From Sphingobacterium haloxyli (GTDB lineage: Bacteria > Bacteroidota > Bacteroidia > Sphingobacteriales > Sphingobacteriaceae), in NCBI RefSeq assembly GCF_002980525.1, contig NZ_PVBQ01000016.1:1-64000 (forward strand): a stretch of 64,000 nucleotides of DNA, in the 5' to 3' direction. Under the pieces are notes generated by a model. It worked only from the letters and a program-made list of their open reading frames with translations. It was not told the origin of the DNA and searched no databases. The position numbers were made by a program, and so were the translations under genes. Every line of letters starts with the position of its first letter. Within the stretch, counting starts at the first letter, position 1. This document shows positions 18,310 through 26,484 of this stretch, in pieces.

Positions 18310-20448
18310 TTATTCTACAATTTTTAGCTCGTCGATGATATTTTGTGCTCCCGCAAATTTATCGATGATGAACAACACATAACGGATATCGACCGATATA
18401 GTGCGTTGTAGCACAGGGTCAAAAATAACATCTCCCGCCATGGCTTCTATGTTGCCATCGAAGGCCAAGCCGATTAGCTCGCCATTGCCATTTAACACTG
18501 GAGACCCGGAGTTTCCACCCGTAATATCCTGATCACTTAAGAAATTTACCGGCATATAACCGTCTTTATCGGCATAGCGTCCATAGTCTTTCGCTTCATA
18601 CAGGTCTATCAGGCGCTGTGGTAAATCAAATTCCTCATCACCCGGTTGGTACTTTGCGATCGTACCTTTTAAGGTCGTATAGTTATTAATTTTCGCATCG
18701 TTGCGGGAATCCTTAGGTAAAGCTCGGATGGTTCCGTAAGTCAACCGCAATGTGGAGTTCGCATCCGGATAGTACTTTTTCTTCGGATTAGCCTCTAATG
18801 TCCCAGCTATGTATTTACGATAAGCCGACTGGAATTTATCCTCTAGTGCTTCTATTTCTGGCGTTCTTTCGCGGTATTTGTCCATCAAAGAAACGGAAAT
18901 CAGGTATAGCGGATCTTTTTCTATTGCATCTTCTGATGGGTTGATCAAGAACGATTTTAATTTGTCAACTGAAGCAAAAACACTTTGGTCGAAAGCTGTT
19001 TGGATATCGGTTTTGAAATTACCGTTATTTTTAGATGCAAGTTCTTGAATATATGGGGCGATATTACCTGCTTTTGCGGCATAGAGATTTAGTTCGTCAG
19101 ACAATACATCTATTTCCAGTGGGAGATAGAGGTTCTCAAACGTTTCTGCAATCCCGCTTTCCAGACGTGGGAGCATATCTGCACGGCCTTTTTCATTAGC
19201 AGCGGCATACGCTTTTAAAGCATTCCCCAAGCTGTACGGGAGCGGAGCGAATGTCGAAGAACGAAGCATGCCGATCAAGTAGTTGTCGTGCCTTGCTTTC
19301 TCGTTGGTCGCGGCATAATATGCATTGATGTCGGCGAGTACGGTACTGTATTTCTCTCGGTTCGCTTTTTTCTTCGCCCATTTTTGGAATTTTCTTTCTT
19401 GCTTACGTTTGGTTTCTGCCGTACGATGTTTGGTCAACGCGTCAATCATTCCTTGGCGGTTTTTCCAATAATTCGCAACACCTGAATAGGTCGAAGCATA
19501 ATTTAGTTTTACCGCTTGATCATTGTCCATGTGCTTCTTCATAGCGTCCATCCCTACTTTGGAGGCCTCTACCCACGCGGGGTATGCATACTCCACATTT
19601 TGATCAATCCCGGCAGCAGGCATCCAACGGTTTGTACGTCCAGGATAGCCTAAAATCATCGAGAAATCACCTTCTTGGACGCCCCCGATACTGATAGGTA
19701 AGAAGTGCTTCGGTACTAATGGCACATTGTCTTCCGAATAGGCTGCGGGGTTACCGTCTTTATCTGCGTACACGCGGAAGATAGAAAAATCGCCCGTATG
19801 TCTTGGCCACTCCCAATTGTCTGTGTCTCCACCGAATTTACCAATGCTATTGGGAGGTGTTCCCACTAAACGTACATCCGTGTAATCTTGGTAAACGAAG
19901 TAATAGTATTCGTTTCCGTTGTAAAACGATTTTACGGAGACGACATACTTACCGTTTTCGCTATTTTCCTGTTCAATTTTAGCAATCTCTTGGTTAACGA
20001 TTTTTTCCCGTTCTTTTTCGTTCATATTATCATTTACCAAGCTCAATATCCGTTTGGTAACATCATCCATGCGTACAAAGAAGCGAACGTAAAGTGATTT
20101 TGGTTTCAATTCTTCATCCAGCGATTTCGCCCAAAATCCATTTGTTAAATAATCATTCTCCGGAGTGGAGAGTTCGGCGATGGCTCCATAACCACAGTGG
20201 TGATTTGTGAACACTAGCCCTTTTCCCGAAACGATTTCTGCTGTACAACCTCCGTTAAACTGTACAATGGCATCTTTAAGGGAGGAATTATTGATACTGT
20301 AGATTTCTTCAGCGGTCAATTTCAGCCCTTTTTTCTGCATATCCGCCTCATTCAGGCGTTTTAAATGCATTAAAAACCACATCCCCTCATCGGCGAAAGT
20401 GGTCATACTCACTGTAATAAGGAGTATACAAATCCAAATTTTTTTCAT
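18310..20448 (-). CDS. S46 family dipeptidyl-peptidase (DPP7-like)
   Basis: Periplasmic serine exopeptidase of 712 residues that removes dipeptides from oligopeptide N-termini. The chosen start MKKIWICILL gives a signal peptide and a mature end at about ADEGMWF, the usual S46 N-terminus. The catalytic triad is visible: His in VFTNHHCGYG, Asp in WPRHTGDFSIF, Ser in GGNSGSPVLNG. The residue deciding P1 preference appears as Gly in AFDGNIEAM. DPP7 enzymes (hydrophobic P1) have Gly there and DPP11 (acidic P1) has Arg, so DPP7-type specificity is inferred. It likely feeds peptide catabolism with the M20 and M28 peptidases nearby. Confidence 0.93.
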   Translation of the reverse strand: MKKIWICILLITVSMTTFADEGMWFLMHLKRLNEADMQKKGLKLTAEEIYSINNSSLKDAIVQFNGGCTAEIVSGKGLVFTNHHCGYGAIAELSTPENDYLTNGFWAKSLDEELKPKSLYVRFFVRMDDVTKRILSLVNDNMNEKEREKIVNQEIAKIEQENSENGKYVVSVKSFYNGNEYYYFVYQDYTDVRLVGTPPNSIGKFGGDTDNWEWPRHTGDFSIFRVYADKDGNPAAYSEDNVPLVPKHFLPISIGGVQEGDFSMILGYPGRTNRWMPAAGIDQNVEYAYPAWVEASKVGMDAMKKHMDNDQAVKLNYASTYSGVANYWKNRQGMIDALTKHRTAETKRKQERKFQKWAKKKANREKYSTVLADINAYYAATNEKARHDNYLIGMLRSSTFAPLPYSLGNALKAYAAANEKGRADMLPRLESGIAETFENLYLPLEIDVLSDELNLYAAKAGNIAPYIQELASKNNGNFKTDIQTAFDQSVFASVDKLKSFLINPSEDAIEKDPLYLISVSLMDKYRERTPEIEALEDKFQSAYRKYIAGTLEANPKKKYYPDANSTLRLTYGTIRALPKDSRNDAKINNYTTLKGTIAKYQPGDEEFDLPQRLIDLYEAKDYGRYADKDGYMPVNFLSDQDITGGNSGSPVLNGNGELIGLAFDGNIEAMAGDVIFDPVLQRTISVDIRYVLFIIDKFAGAQNIIDELKIVE

Positions 20449-20517
20449 ATTCAACCAATTTTTGATATGCAAATTTGATTTAATTCCTTATTAAATCAAA
20501 ATAATAGTGCTTTTCCT

Positions 20518-20525
20518 TATCTTTG
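20518..20525 (+). promoter_or_regulatory. -7 element TATCTTTG directly before the helicase gene
   Basis: Perfect TAnnTTTG match ending four bases before the ATG at 20530. Transcription from it would begin close to the start codon, giving a leaderless mRNA. No -33 TTG is seen at 19-21 bases. Confidence 0.5.
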
Positions 20526-20529
20526 TTGG

Positions 20530-21861
20530 ATGGCATCATTTGAAGATTTTAAGCTCAACCGACAACTGCAAAATGCAGTTACGGAGGCGGGCTATACTGT
20601 TCCTACGGAAATTCAACAAAAGGCGATTACGCCGATTCTTGCAGGGCAAGATGTCATGGGCATTGCGCAGACAGGTACGGGAAAGACAGCCGCTTTTGTG
20701 TTGCCAATGTTAATGAAATTGAAATATGCGCAAGGGGATTCCCCCAGAGCGTTGATTTTGTCGCCAACCCGTGAGCTAGCGATGCAGATTGAAGAGCATA
20801 TCCGTCTGTTTTCTGCCTATCTCGACCTGCGTACCGTGCTGTTATACGGAGGGTTAGGCCCCAAAACGCAAAAAGAACAGTTAGCAAAAGGATGCGATAT
20901 CATCGTAGCAACCCCCGGACGTTTCTTAGATCTCTATCTGGAGGGAGACATTATTACCAAATCGCTGAAATTCTTGGTGATGGACGAGGCTGACAAGATG
21001 ATGGATATGGGTTTTATCGGTAAAATCCATCGCATATTGGAAGTTGTACCCCGAAAAAGACAAAACCTCCTTTTTTCTGCTACGATGAGCGAACTCGTCC
21101 GTAAAATAGCGGGCGATTTCCTGGCCTTCCCCACGGTAATAGAAGTGACCGAGCAGGCGACCCCTGCACAAACGGTAACACAAGCACTTTACGAAGTGCC
21201 TAACCTGAAGACAAAGCTTAACCTCCTGCAGCATCTTTTACAAGATGATGAATCATTCCATCGAATTATCGTCTTCTGTAAAACGAAAACAGTAGCGGAC
21301 AATGTTTTCCATTATCTGGAACGAAAATATGGGCAAGAGCAAGTTCGGGTTATTCATGCTAATAAAGGGCAGAACACACGCATAAACTCAATTAATGCTT
21401 TCAAAGAGGGGAATATCCGCATTTTGGTCGCGACAGATGTAGCTGCACGCGGTTTGGATGTCTCTAATGTCAGTCATGTATTTAATTTCGATGTGCCCAT
21501 TGTGATAGAAGATTATGTACATCGAATTGGACGAACAGGACGGGCATTCCATGAGGGCGACGCGATAACGTTTTGTAATCCGGCAGAAAAATATTACATC
21601 AACAAAATTGAAAAGCTCATCCGGCAGAAAATCCCATTGCATCCAATTCCTGACGAGGTTTTTGTCGAAAAAACAGATTATCAGGAAAGCCAGGCTATAG
21701 CGCGCGAAATCGACAATCAGAAGCGGAAAGAGAACCCAGATTTTAAAGGTGCTTTTCACGAAAAGAAGCACGCGATGAAGGAAAATTCAAGGGCAAAAAA
21801 GCCTGCGAAAGGAAAAACGGCCAACCGTAAAGGTAAACCAGCTAAGTTTAGAAAAAAATAA
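20530..21861 (+). CDS. DEAD-box RNA helicase (RhlE-like)
   Basis: ATP-dependent RNA helicase of 443 residues. Motifs in order: Q motif (PTEIQQKAI), I (AQTGTGKT), Ia (PTRELAMQ), II (DEAD), III (SAT), V (ATDVAARGLDV) and VI (HRIGRTGRA). A Lys-rich tail (about 395-443) is typical of RhlE-type proteins in this phylum, probably aiding RNA binding. It is the first gene of a tight run: small membrane protein, gldC, EVE protein. The role is ribosome assembly or RNA turnover, often linked to cold adaptation (family knowledge). Confidence 0.95.
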   Translation: MASFEDFKLNRQLQNAVTEAGYTVPTEIQQKAITPILAGQDVMGIAQTGTGKTAAFVLPMLMKLKYAQGDSPRALILSPTRELAMQIEEHIRLFSAYLDLRTVLLYGGLGPKTQKEQLAKGCDIIVATPGRFLDLYLEGDIITKSLKFLVMDEADKMMDMGFIGKIHRILEVVPRKRQNLLFSATMSELVRKIAGDFLAFPTVIEVTEQATPAQTVTQALYEVPNLKTKLNLLQHLLQDDESFHRIIVFCKTKTVADNVFHYLERKYGQEQVRVIHANKGQNTRINSINAFKEGNIRILVATDVAARGLDVSNVSHVFNFDVPIVIEDYVHRIGRTGRAFHEGDAITFCNPAEKYYINKIEKLIRQKIPLHPIPDEVFVEKTDYQESQAIAREIDNQKRKENPDFKGAFHEKKHAMKENSRAKKPAKGKTANRKGKPAKFRKK

Positions 21862-21866
21862 TTCCA

Positions 21867-22106
21867 ATGAAGCTCACCCCCTTGAATATTACGTTGGCCT
21901 GTGTGCTAGTTTGGGTTATTTCGGAAATGAATTTGGACACGGAAATGACATTCTCATGGGGCTGGCTAATTACACTATGTGTAATTTTGTCGTTGATAGA
22001 TTTGGGGTTTCGTATGATTTTCAAGGATTTGAAAAAATTGTGGTTTGCCCAAATTGCGTTTATACTGGTAGTGAGCATCTTGATGGTGGTTATACGGGTG
22101 CTATGA
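21867..22106 (+). CDS. Small integral membrane protein
   Basis: A 79-residue protein starting five bases after the helicase stop. It has hydrophobic segments at about residues 5-20, 29-48 and 59-77, suggesting two to three membrane spans. There is no recognisable motif. The tight spacing between helicase and gldC, same strand, supports a real gene. Function unknown. Confidence 0.65.
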   Translation: MKLTPLNITLACVLVWVISEMNLDTEMTFSWGWLITLCVILSLIDLGFRMIFKDLKKLWFAQIAFILVVSILMVVIRVL

Positions 22107-22165
22107 AAGGCGGAGCATTCAGGGAACACCATTGGAAGCATACACGAATGAATAATAATTTACAA

Positions 22166-22516
22166 ATGAAACAAGCAGAAATAAAACTAAACGTCACATT
22201 AGACGAACAGAACATCCCGGAGCGTATTGATTGGTCCTCGACGGACGGAGAAACCGCCGAAGAGATGCCGTCAAAGGCTATGTTCTTGGCGCTTTGGGAC
22301 GCCCAATATAAAAATTCTTTGCGTATTGACCTATGGACAAAGGATATGCCTTATGATGAAATGAAGCGGTTCTTTTATGAAACACTGCAAACCCTGGGAG
22401 ACACATTCCTGCGTGCATCGGGTGGCGACCCTATGGCGGATAAGGTGATTGGAGATCTGCGAGACTATTGCGCACATTTTGCGGAAAAAATGGAAGTGTT
22501 GGAGGACGAAAAATGA
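22166..22516 (+). CDS. gldC: Gliding motility protein GldC
   Basis: A 116-residue protein matching GldC: MKQAEIKLNVTLDE, PERIDWSSTDG, KAMFLALWD, LRIDLWTKDMPYDEMKRFF, and a C-terminal CAHFAEKMEVL. An in-frame ATG at 22148 would add six residues; 22166 matches the usual N-terminus. GldC is a cytoplasmic accessory of Bacteroidota gliding and type IX secretion and is widespread also in non-gliding species. It overlaps the EVE gene by four bases (ATGA). Confidence 0.88.
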   Translation: MKQAEIKLNVTLDEQNIPERIDWSSTDGETAEEMPSKAMFLALWDAQYKNSLRIDLWTKDMPYDEMKRFFYETLQTLGDTFLRASGGDPMADKVIGDLRDYCAHFAEKMEVLEDEK

Positions 22517-22920
22517 ACTATTTCTTAGTGAAATCCGAACCGTTTAAATATAGTTGGGAACAATTCAATAAAGACGGAGAAACATTTTGGGATGGGGTGC
22601 GTAACTATCAGGCGCGAAACAATCTCAAAGCAATGAAGAAAGATGACCTGGTCTTGTTTTATCATAGTAACGAAGGGAAAGAAGTAGTAGGGGTAGCCAA
22701 AGTTGTTAAGGAATTTTACCAAGACCCCACTACAGATGATGAACGCTGGGTGGTCGTTGATCTAGCGCCCGTTGAGGCGTTCAAAACGCCCGTAACGTTA
22801 GAAATGGTAAAAGCCGACCCGCTCTTAGAAGATATCGCATTGGTGCGTCAGGGACGGCTTTCCGTAATGCCGCTGAAGCCGGCGGAATTTGACCGCATCG
22901 TGGAGCTGGGAAGTGAATAA
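22513..22920 (+). CDS. EVE domain protein
   Basis: A 135-residue single-domain protein of the EVE (PUA-like) superfamily, which binds modified bases in nucleic acids. The N-terminus YFLVKSEPFKYSWEQF, WDGVRNYQARNNL, VLFYHSN and GVAKVVKEFY match the family. The start at 22513 overlaps the gldC stop (ATGA), showing coupling. Role in this organism unknown; EVE proteins are linked to sensing of modified DNA or tRNA. Confidence 0.9.
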   Translation: MNYFLVKSEPFKYSWEQFNKDGETFWDGVRNYQARNNLKAMKKDDLVLFYHSNEGKEVVGVAKVVKEFYQDPTTDDERWVVVDLAPVEAFKTPVTLEMVKADPLLEDIALVRQGRLSVMPLKPAEFDRIVELGSE

Positions 22921-22954
22921 CGTTGTCTCTGAGCGCGGAACAGAAAGTGAACAA

Positions 22955-23479
22955 CTAATGTGTTGATGCGGAATTGATCAGTTGCTTAAGACTTTTCGCA
23001 TCTTTGATTTGCATCTTCCCCGCTAGAATCAACCGTAGTTCCCGACGTTGCAATGCCTCGTCGAATAGTCTGATTTCGTCCTCAGATTCTGGAATCAATT
23101 CGGCCACTTTTCTAGGCTTGGTGTTTTCATCAATAGCAACGAATGTATAATAAGCTTCATTAGTTTTTACACGCGTACCTTCGGGTAGGTTGTGTGCAAA
23201 GATTTCCATGCGTACTTCCATGGACGAACTAAACGCGCGTGACACCTTTGCTTGTATAGTAACTACTTCGCCCAGTTTGATGGAGCGCTTAAAGGAAACA
23301 TTATCCACCGATACGGTTACGACGGGACTGTTGGAATGTTTTTGAGCTGCCATAGCGGAACAAATATCCATCCAGTACAGCAACCGGCCTCCCATCAAGT
23401 TACCAAAGGTATTCGTGTCATTAGGAAGGACGAGCTCGTTCATTTCCGTATAAGATTCTTTTGCGAATTTTGTTTTCAT
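22955..23479 (-). CDS. Acyl-CoA thioesterase (hotdog fold)
   Basis: Cytoplasmic acyl-CoA hydrolase of 174 residues, YciA/BACH-like. The hotdog motif is seen in DTNTFGNLMGGRLLYWMD with the catalytic Asp, followed by VTVSVDNVSFKRSIKLGEVVTIQAKV and a YYTFVAID strand. A C-terminal tail of about 45 residues extends beyond the core. It is convergent with the EVE gene and 15 bases downstream of the RmlD-like gene, so likely in one operon with it. Confidence 0.9.
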   Translation of the reverse strand: MKTKFAKESYTEMNELVLPNDTNTFGNLMGGRLLYWMDICSAMAAQKHSNSPVVTVSVDNVSFKRSIKLGEVVTIQAKVSRAFSSSMEVRMEIFAHNLPEGTRVKTNEAYYTFVAIDENTKPRKVAELIPESEDEIRLFDEALQRRELRLILAGKMQIKDAKSLKQLINSASTH

Positions 23480-23494
23480 GTACTGTCGTGGTTA

Positions 23495-24418
23495 TTATCT
23501 ATTATAAAAACTAAGCTGTTGTTCTATCTGCTTTAGCGATTGGGTAAATGGGGTAGGAGAGTAGCGCAATTCCGCTTTTGCCTTGTCAAGGATAAATCCT
23601 GTTTTCTGAGGACGATTGTTTTCCTGTCCAATATCAACTGCTTGGATAGGGTTGACGAGAGACTTGTCTAATTTCCAATAGTCCGCTACTCGATAGACGA
23701 TATCCAATATAGACATCATTTCGTCGCCTGAGATGTGATATATACCCCGTGCTTCCGTTTCCATTGCTGCAATACAAGCGCCAGCTAAATCGTCTACGAA
23801 GGTAGGCATTCGCCATTGGTCGCTTACGACATTGATGCGGTTGTTATTTTCTAACTGTGCTTTCGCCCATAAAACTAGATTGGAACGCTTGGTGTCTCCG
23901 TTTATGCCGTACACTAAAATAGTCCGTAGGATAGCAGCGCGACAATCCGTAGATAGCAAATGCGTTTCTGATACCGACTTGCTTTTTCCATAGGCATTGC
24001 AAGGATTAGTCCCGTCGGTTTCTTTATAGGGTCCCTCTTTTCCATCAAATACAAAATCGGTCGATAAGTGAACAAGATGCTTATCATATCGCGCACAGTA
24101 TTGCCCCAATTTATAGACGGCTTCTATATTTATCTTTTCACATAGTGCAGCGTCGTTTTCGCAAGCCTCGACGCTACTCATTGCGGCAGTATGGATGATA
24201 AAATCCGGCTGAACTTCTTCCAATAAAGACTGAAGAGAAACATCATCGGTTAAGTTACATGGAATATAGGTGTAGCCCTTTTGGATAAAATTCCTGTTTT
24301 CACGTTGAGAAGTAGCTACTATACGATAACGTGGTTCATCGATTAGTCTTTCGATTAACTTCTGTCCGAGAAACCCGTTGGCACCCGTAATAAGAATCGT
24401 TTGCTTTAATTGGTCCAT
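23495..24418 (-). CDS. NAD(P)-dependent sugar reductase (RmlD-like extended SDR)
   Basis: Extended short-chain dehydrogenase of 307 residues resembling dTDP-4-dehydrorhamnose reductase. The Rossmann motif ITGANGFLGQKL (about 10-21) and the catalytic YGKSK with upstream STDFVFDG match RmlD-type proteins. No rmlA/B/C neighbours are present, so a dTDP-rhamnose role is not certain. It overlaps the upstream M28 peptidase gene by 13 bases and precedes the thioesterase. Confidence 0.83.
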   Translation of the reverse strand: MDQLKQTILITGANGFLGQKLIERLIDEPRYRIVATSQRENRNFIQKGYTYIPCNLTDDVSLQSLLEEVQPDFIIHTAAMSSVEACENDAALCEKINIEAVYKLGQYCARYDKHLVHLSTDFVFDGKEGPYKETDGTNPCNAYGKSKSVSETHLLSTDCRAAILRTILVYGINGDTKRSNLVLWAKAQLENNNRINVVSDQWRMPTFVDDLAGACIAAMETEARGIYHISGDEMMSILDIVYRVADYWKLDKSLVNPIQAVDIGQENNRPQKTGFILDKAKAELRYSPTPFTQSLKQIEQQLSFYNR

Positions 24419-25362
24419 TGGAAATCCATTTTATCTTGTTTCATGGAATTGTCGATGACATCGATCTCTAGTTTTAAGATCGATTCTAGCGCATGGTAAT
24501 CAATTTTTTCTGGATCGTCACCCGGTTTATGGTAGTCTTCGTGTCCTCCGGTGTGGAAAAACAAAACGGGAATATCTTTCCTATAAAAAGACGTCTGATC
24601 AGAACCGCCGTTTCCATCACGACTAAGATTAAATTTGATGTCGCTCGTTATCGTTTTAAAAATAGCCGGAAATTCCGAACTGGTTCCGTAGCCGATAACA
24701 GCAACTCCATTATCGGGATTATATCGACCAATCATATCCATATTCAACATCCAGTGAATGTCTTCCAATGGAATCGTAGGATGCTCCGTAAAATACCGAG
24801 AGCCAACCAATCCAAGCTCTTCCGCTCCGAAAGCAATAAACAATAAATTGAAGGCTTCTTTGGTGTCATTATCGCTGTAATGACGGGCAAGCTCTAATAA
24901 CCCAGCAACGCCTGACGCGTTGTCATCAGCTCCATTATGTATTTCGCCGACACCGAGCGAGTCCCTTGAGCCACCTTGACGTCCGTCTCCTAAATGATCG
25001 TAATGAGCGCCTATAACGATGGTATATGGAGCATCATTGTCAATGTAGCCAATAACGTTGTCCGCTTGGCGGATACTGTCTTTCACCACGACACGGCGTA
25101 CCCGTGCTTCGAATGACTGACGGTAACCCTTTTCGCCCTTTGGAACCAACCCGTATTTCTTGAAATGTCTTTCGACATATTTTGCAGCTTTTTTTGCCTG
25201 TTTAGAGCCCGTGCCACGACCCTTCATTTTGTCGTCGGCTAAATAATAGATATGCTTTTTAAGATTTTCTTGATTAATCTGCGCAAAAGCAGACTGGAAA
25301 GGAATAAATAATAGAAAATATAACGCTATTAAGTAAAAAGAAAATGGGGACTTGTTCTTCAT
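24406..25362 (-). CDS. M28 family zinc aminopeptidase
   Basis: Exported di-zinc peptidase of 318 residues. A signal peptide ends near SAFAQ (about 28). Metal ligands and catalytic residues are seen in IGAHYDHLGDG, GADDNASGVAG, FGAEELGLVGS, LNMDMIGR and FFHTGGHEDYH. It probably completes breakdown of peptides in the periplasm. The ATG lies four bases after a perfect TATCTTTG. The lspA gene ends 13 bases upstream. Confidence 0.93.
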   Translation of the reverse strand: MKNKSPFSFYLIALYFLLFIPFQSAFAQINQENLKKHIYYLADDKMKGRGTGSKQAKKAAKYVERHFKKYGLVPKGEKGYRQSFEARVRRVVVKDSIRQADNVIGYIDNDAPYTIVIGAHYDHLGDGRQGGSRDSLGVGEIHNGADDNASGVAGLLELARHYSDNDTKEAFNLLFIAFGAEELGLVGSRYFTEHPTIPLEDIHWMLNMDMIGRYNPDNGVAVIGYGTSSEFPAIFKTITSDIKFNLSRDGNGGSDQTSFYRKDIPVLFFHTGGHEDYHKPGDDPEKIDYHALESILKLEIDVIDNSMKQDKMDFQWTN

Positions 25363-25366
25363 GTCC

Positions 25367-25374
25367 CAAAGATA
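25367..25374 (-). promoter_or_regulatory. -7 element TATCTTTG directly before the M28 peptidase gene
   Basis: Perfect TAnnTTTG match on the minus strand, four bases before the ATG at 25362, inside the gap to lspA. It suggests an internal promoter producing a leaderless transcript. Confidence 0.5.
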
Positions 25375-25375
25375 G

Positions 25376-26026
25376 TTAATCTTCCAAAACTTCGCTGTTC
25401 ACGCTTTCTTTTTCCTCGTGCTCCTCTTTGAAATAACGTTTCTGGAAAATCAAAATAAGGAATACGCCGACGGAGATGGCGGAGTCTGCGATATTAAATA
25501 CCGGTCGGAAAAATAGGAAATGTTCTCCTCCCCAAATAGGAAACCAATCAGGAAAATTTCCCTCGATCAGCGGGAAGTAAAGCATATCCACAACTTTCCC
25601 GTGAAACAAAGAGGAGTATCCTCCGCCTTCTGGAAATAAAACAGCTTTCTCGTAGAATGTGCTCTCGCTAAATATAGTGCCGTAAAACGTAGAATCAATA
25701 ATATTGCCCAAAGCACCGGCAAATATCAATGCCACATTTAGAATAAAGCCTCGATGGTATTTGTTTTTAACCATGTAATGCAGCCCATATCCTATACCAA
25801 TCACGGCGACGATTCGGAATAGCGTGAGGAAAAGTTTCCCGAACTCTCCACCAAATTCCATACCATAGGCCATTCCGTTATTCTCAATAAAATGAATGAG
25901 GAACTTGTTGCCAATGATATTGAAATCTTGCCCGATGGTCATATTGAGTTTCACCCAAAACTTCGATACTTGGTCGATAAACAAGATAACGGCAATCAGT
26001 AAGAGTGGTCGGTTATAGCCTTTCAT
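25376..26026 (-). CDS. lspA: Lipoprotein signal peptidase
   Basis: Signal peptidase II, cleaving lipid-modified prolipoproteins in the inner membrane. The two catalytic aspartates are in GALGNIIDSTFYG and VFNIADSAISVG. Four hydrophobic spans are visible (about 7-23, 65-85, 95-113, 178-198). At 216 residues it is longer than the enterobacterial enzyme, with an extra loop (about 120-160) and an acidic tail, common in Bacteroidota. It follows ileS and the TraR-like gene, a conserved order in this phylum. Confidence 0.95.
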   Translation of the reverse strand: MKGYNRPLLLIAVILFIDQVSKFWVKLNMTIGQDFNIIGNKFLIHFIENNGMAYGMEFGGEFGKLFLTLFRIVAVIGIGYGLHYMVKNKYHRGFILNVALIFAGALGNIIDSTFYGTIFSESTFYEKAVLFPEGGGYSSLFHGKVVDMLYFPLIEGNFPDWFPIWGGEHFLFFRPVFNIADSAISVGVFLILIFQKRYFKEEHEEKESVNSEVLED

Positions 26027-26095
26027 AATTAGATAAAAGTGGAGACGTTTAAAAGTTGTATTTTGAACATCTCCATTTTATTTTTCTTTTAATTG

Positions 26096-26476
26096 TTAAT
26101 ACTGTTTGTTTTTTGCTTCAATGCTCAAGGTCGTATGCGGTACTGCTTTTAAACGTTCCTTTTGGATTAGCTTACCCGTTTCGCGGCAGATACCATACGT
26201 TTTGTTCTCGATACGTACCAAAGCAGCCTCTAAATTGTCAATAAACTTTTTTTGACGAGCTGCGAGCTGGTTTGTCTGTTCTTTTTCTAATGTGGCTGAA
26301 CCATCTTCCAAGGTTTTATACGTTCCAGCGGTATCATCTGTTCCATTAGCATTGCTGCTGCTCAGCGTTGAAGTTAAAGCTGCGAGCTCTTCTTTTGCGA
26401 TGCGAAGCTTTTCAAGAATAATATCTTTAAATTCTCGAAGTTCAGCATCACTGTAGCGTGTTTTTTCTGTACTCAT
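26096..26476 (-). CDS. TraR/DksA family protein without intact zinc finger
   Basis: A 126-residue DksA/TraR-type regulator. A long coiled-coil N-terminus (about 8-85) carries an acidic turn with DGSATLEKEQ. The C-terminal zinc-finger region reads YGICRETGKLIQKERLKAVPHTTLSIEAK: only one of the four expected cysteines remains. The shape is therefore kept but zinc binding is lost. It lies between ileS and lspA, a common Bacteroidota order. It presumably acts in the RNA polymerase secondary channel like DksA; that is inferred. Confidence 0.87.
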   Translation of the reverse strand: MSTEKTRYSDAELREFKDIILEKLRIAKEELAALTSTLSSSNANGTDDTAGTYKTLEDGSATLEKEQTNQLAARQKKFIDNLEAALVRIENKTYGICRETGKLIQKERLKAVPHTTLSIEAKNKQY

Positions 26477-26484
26477 TCTAATAA

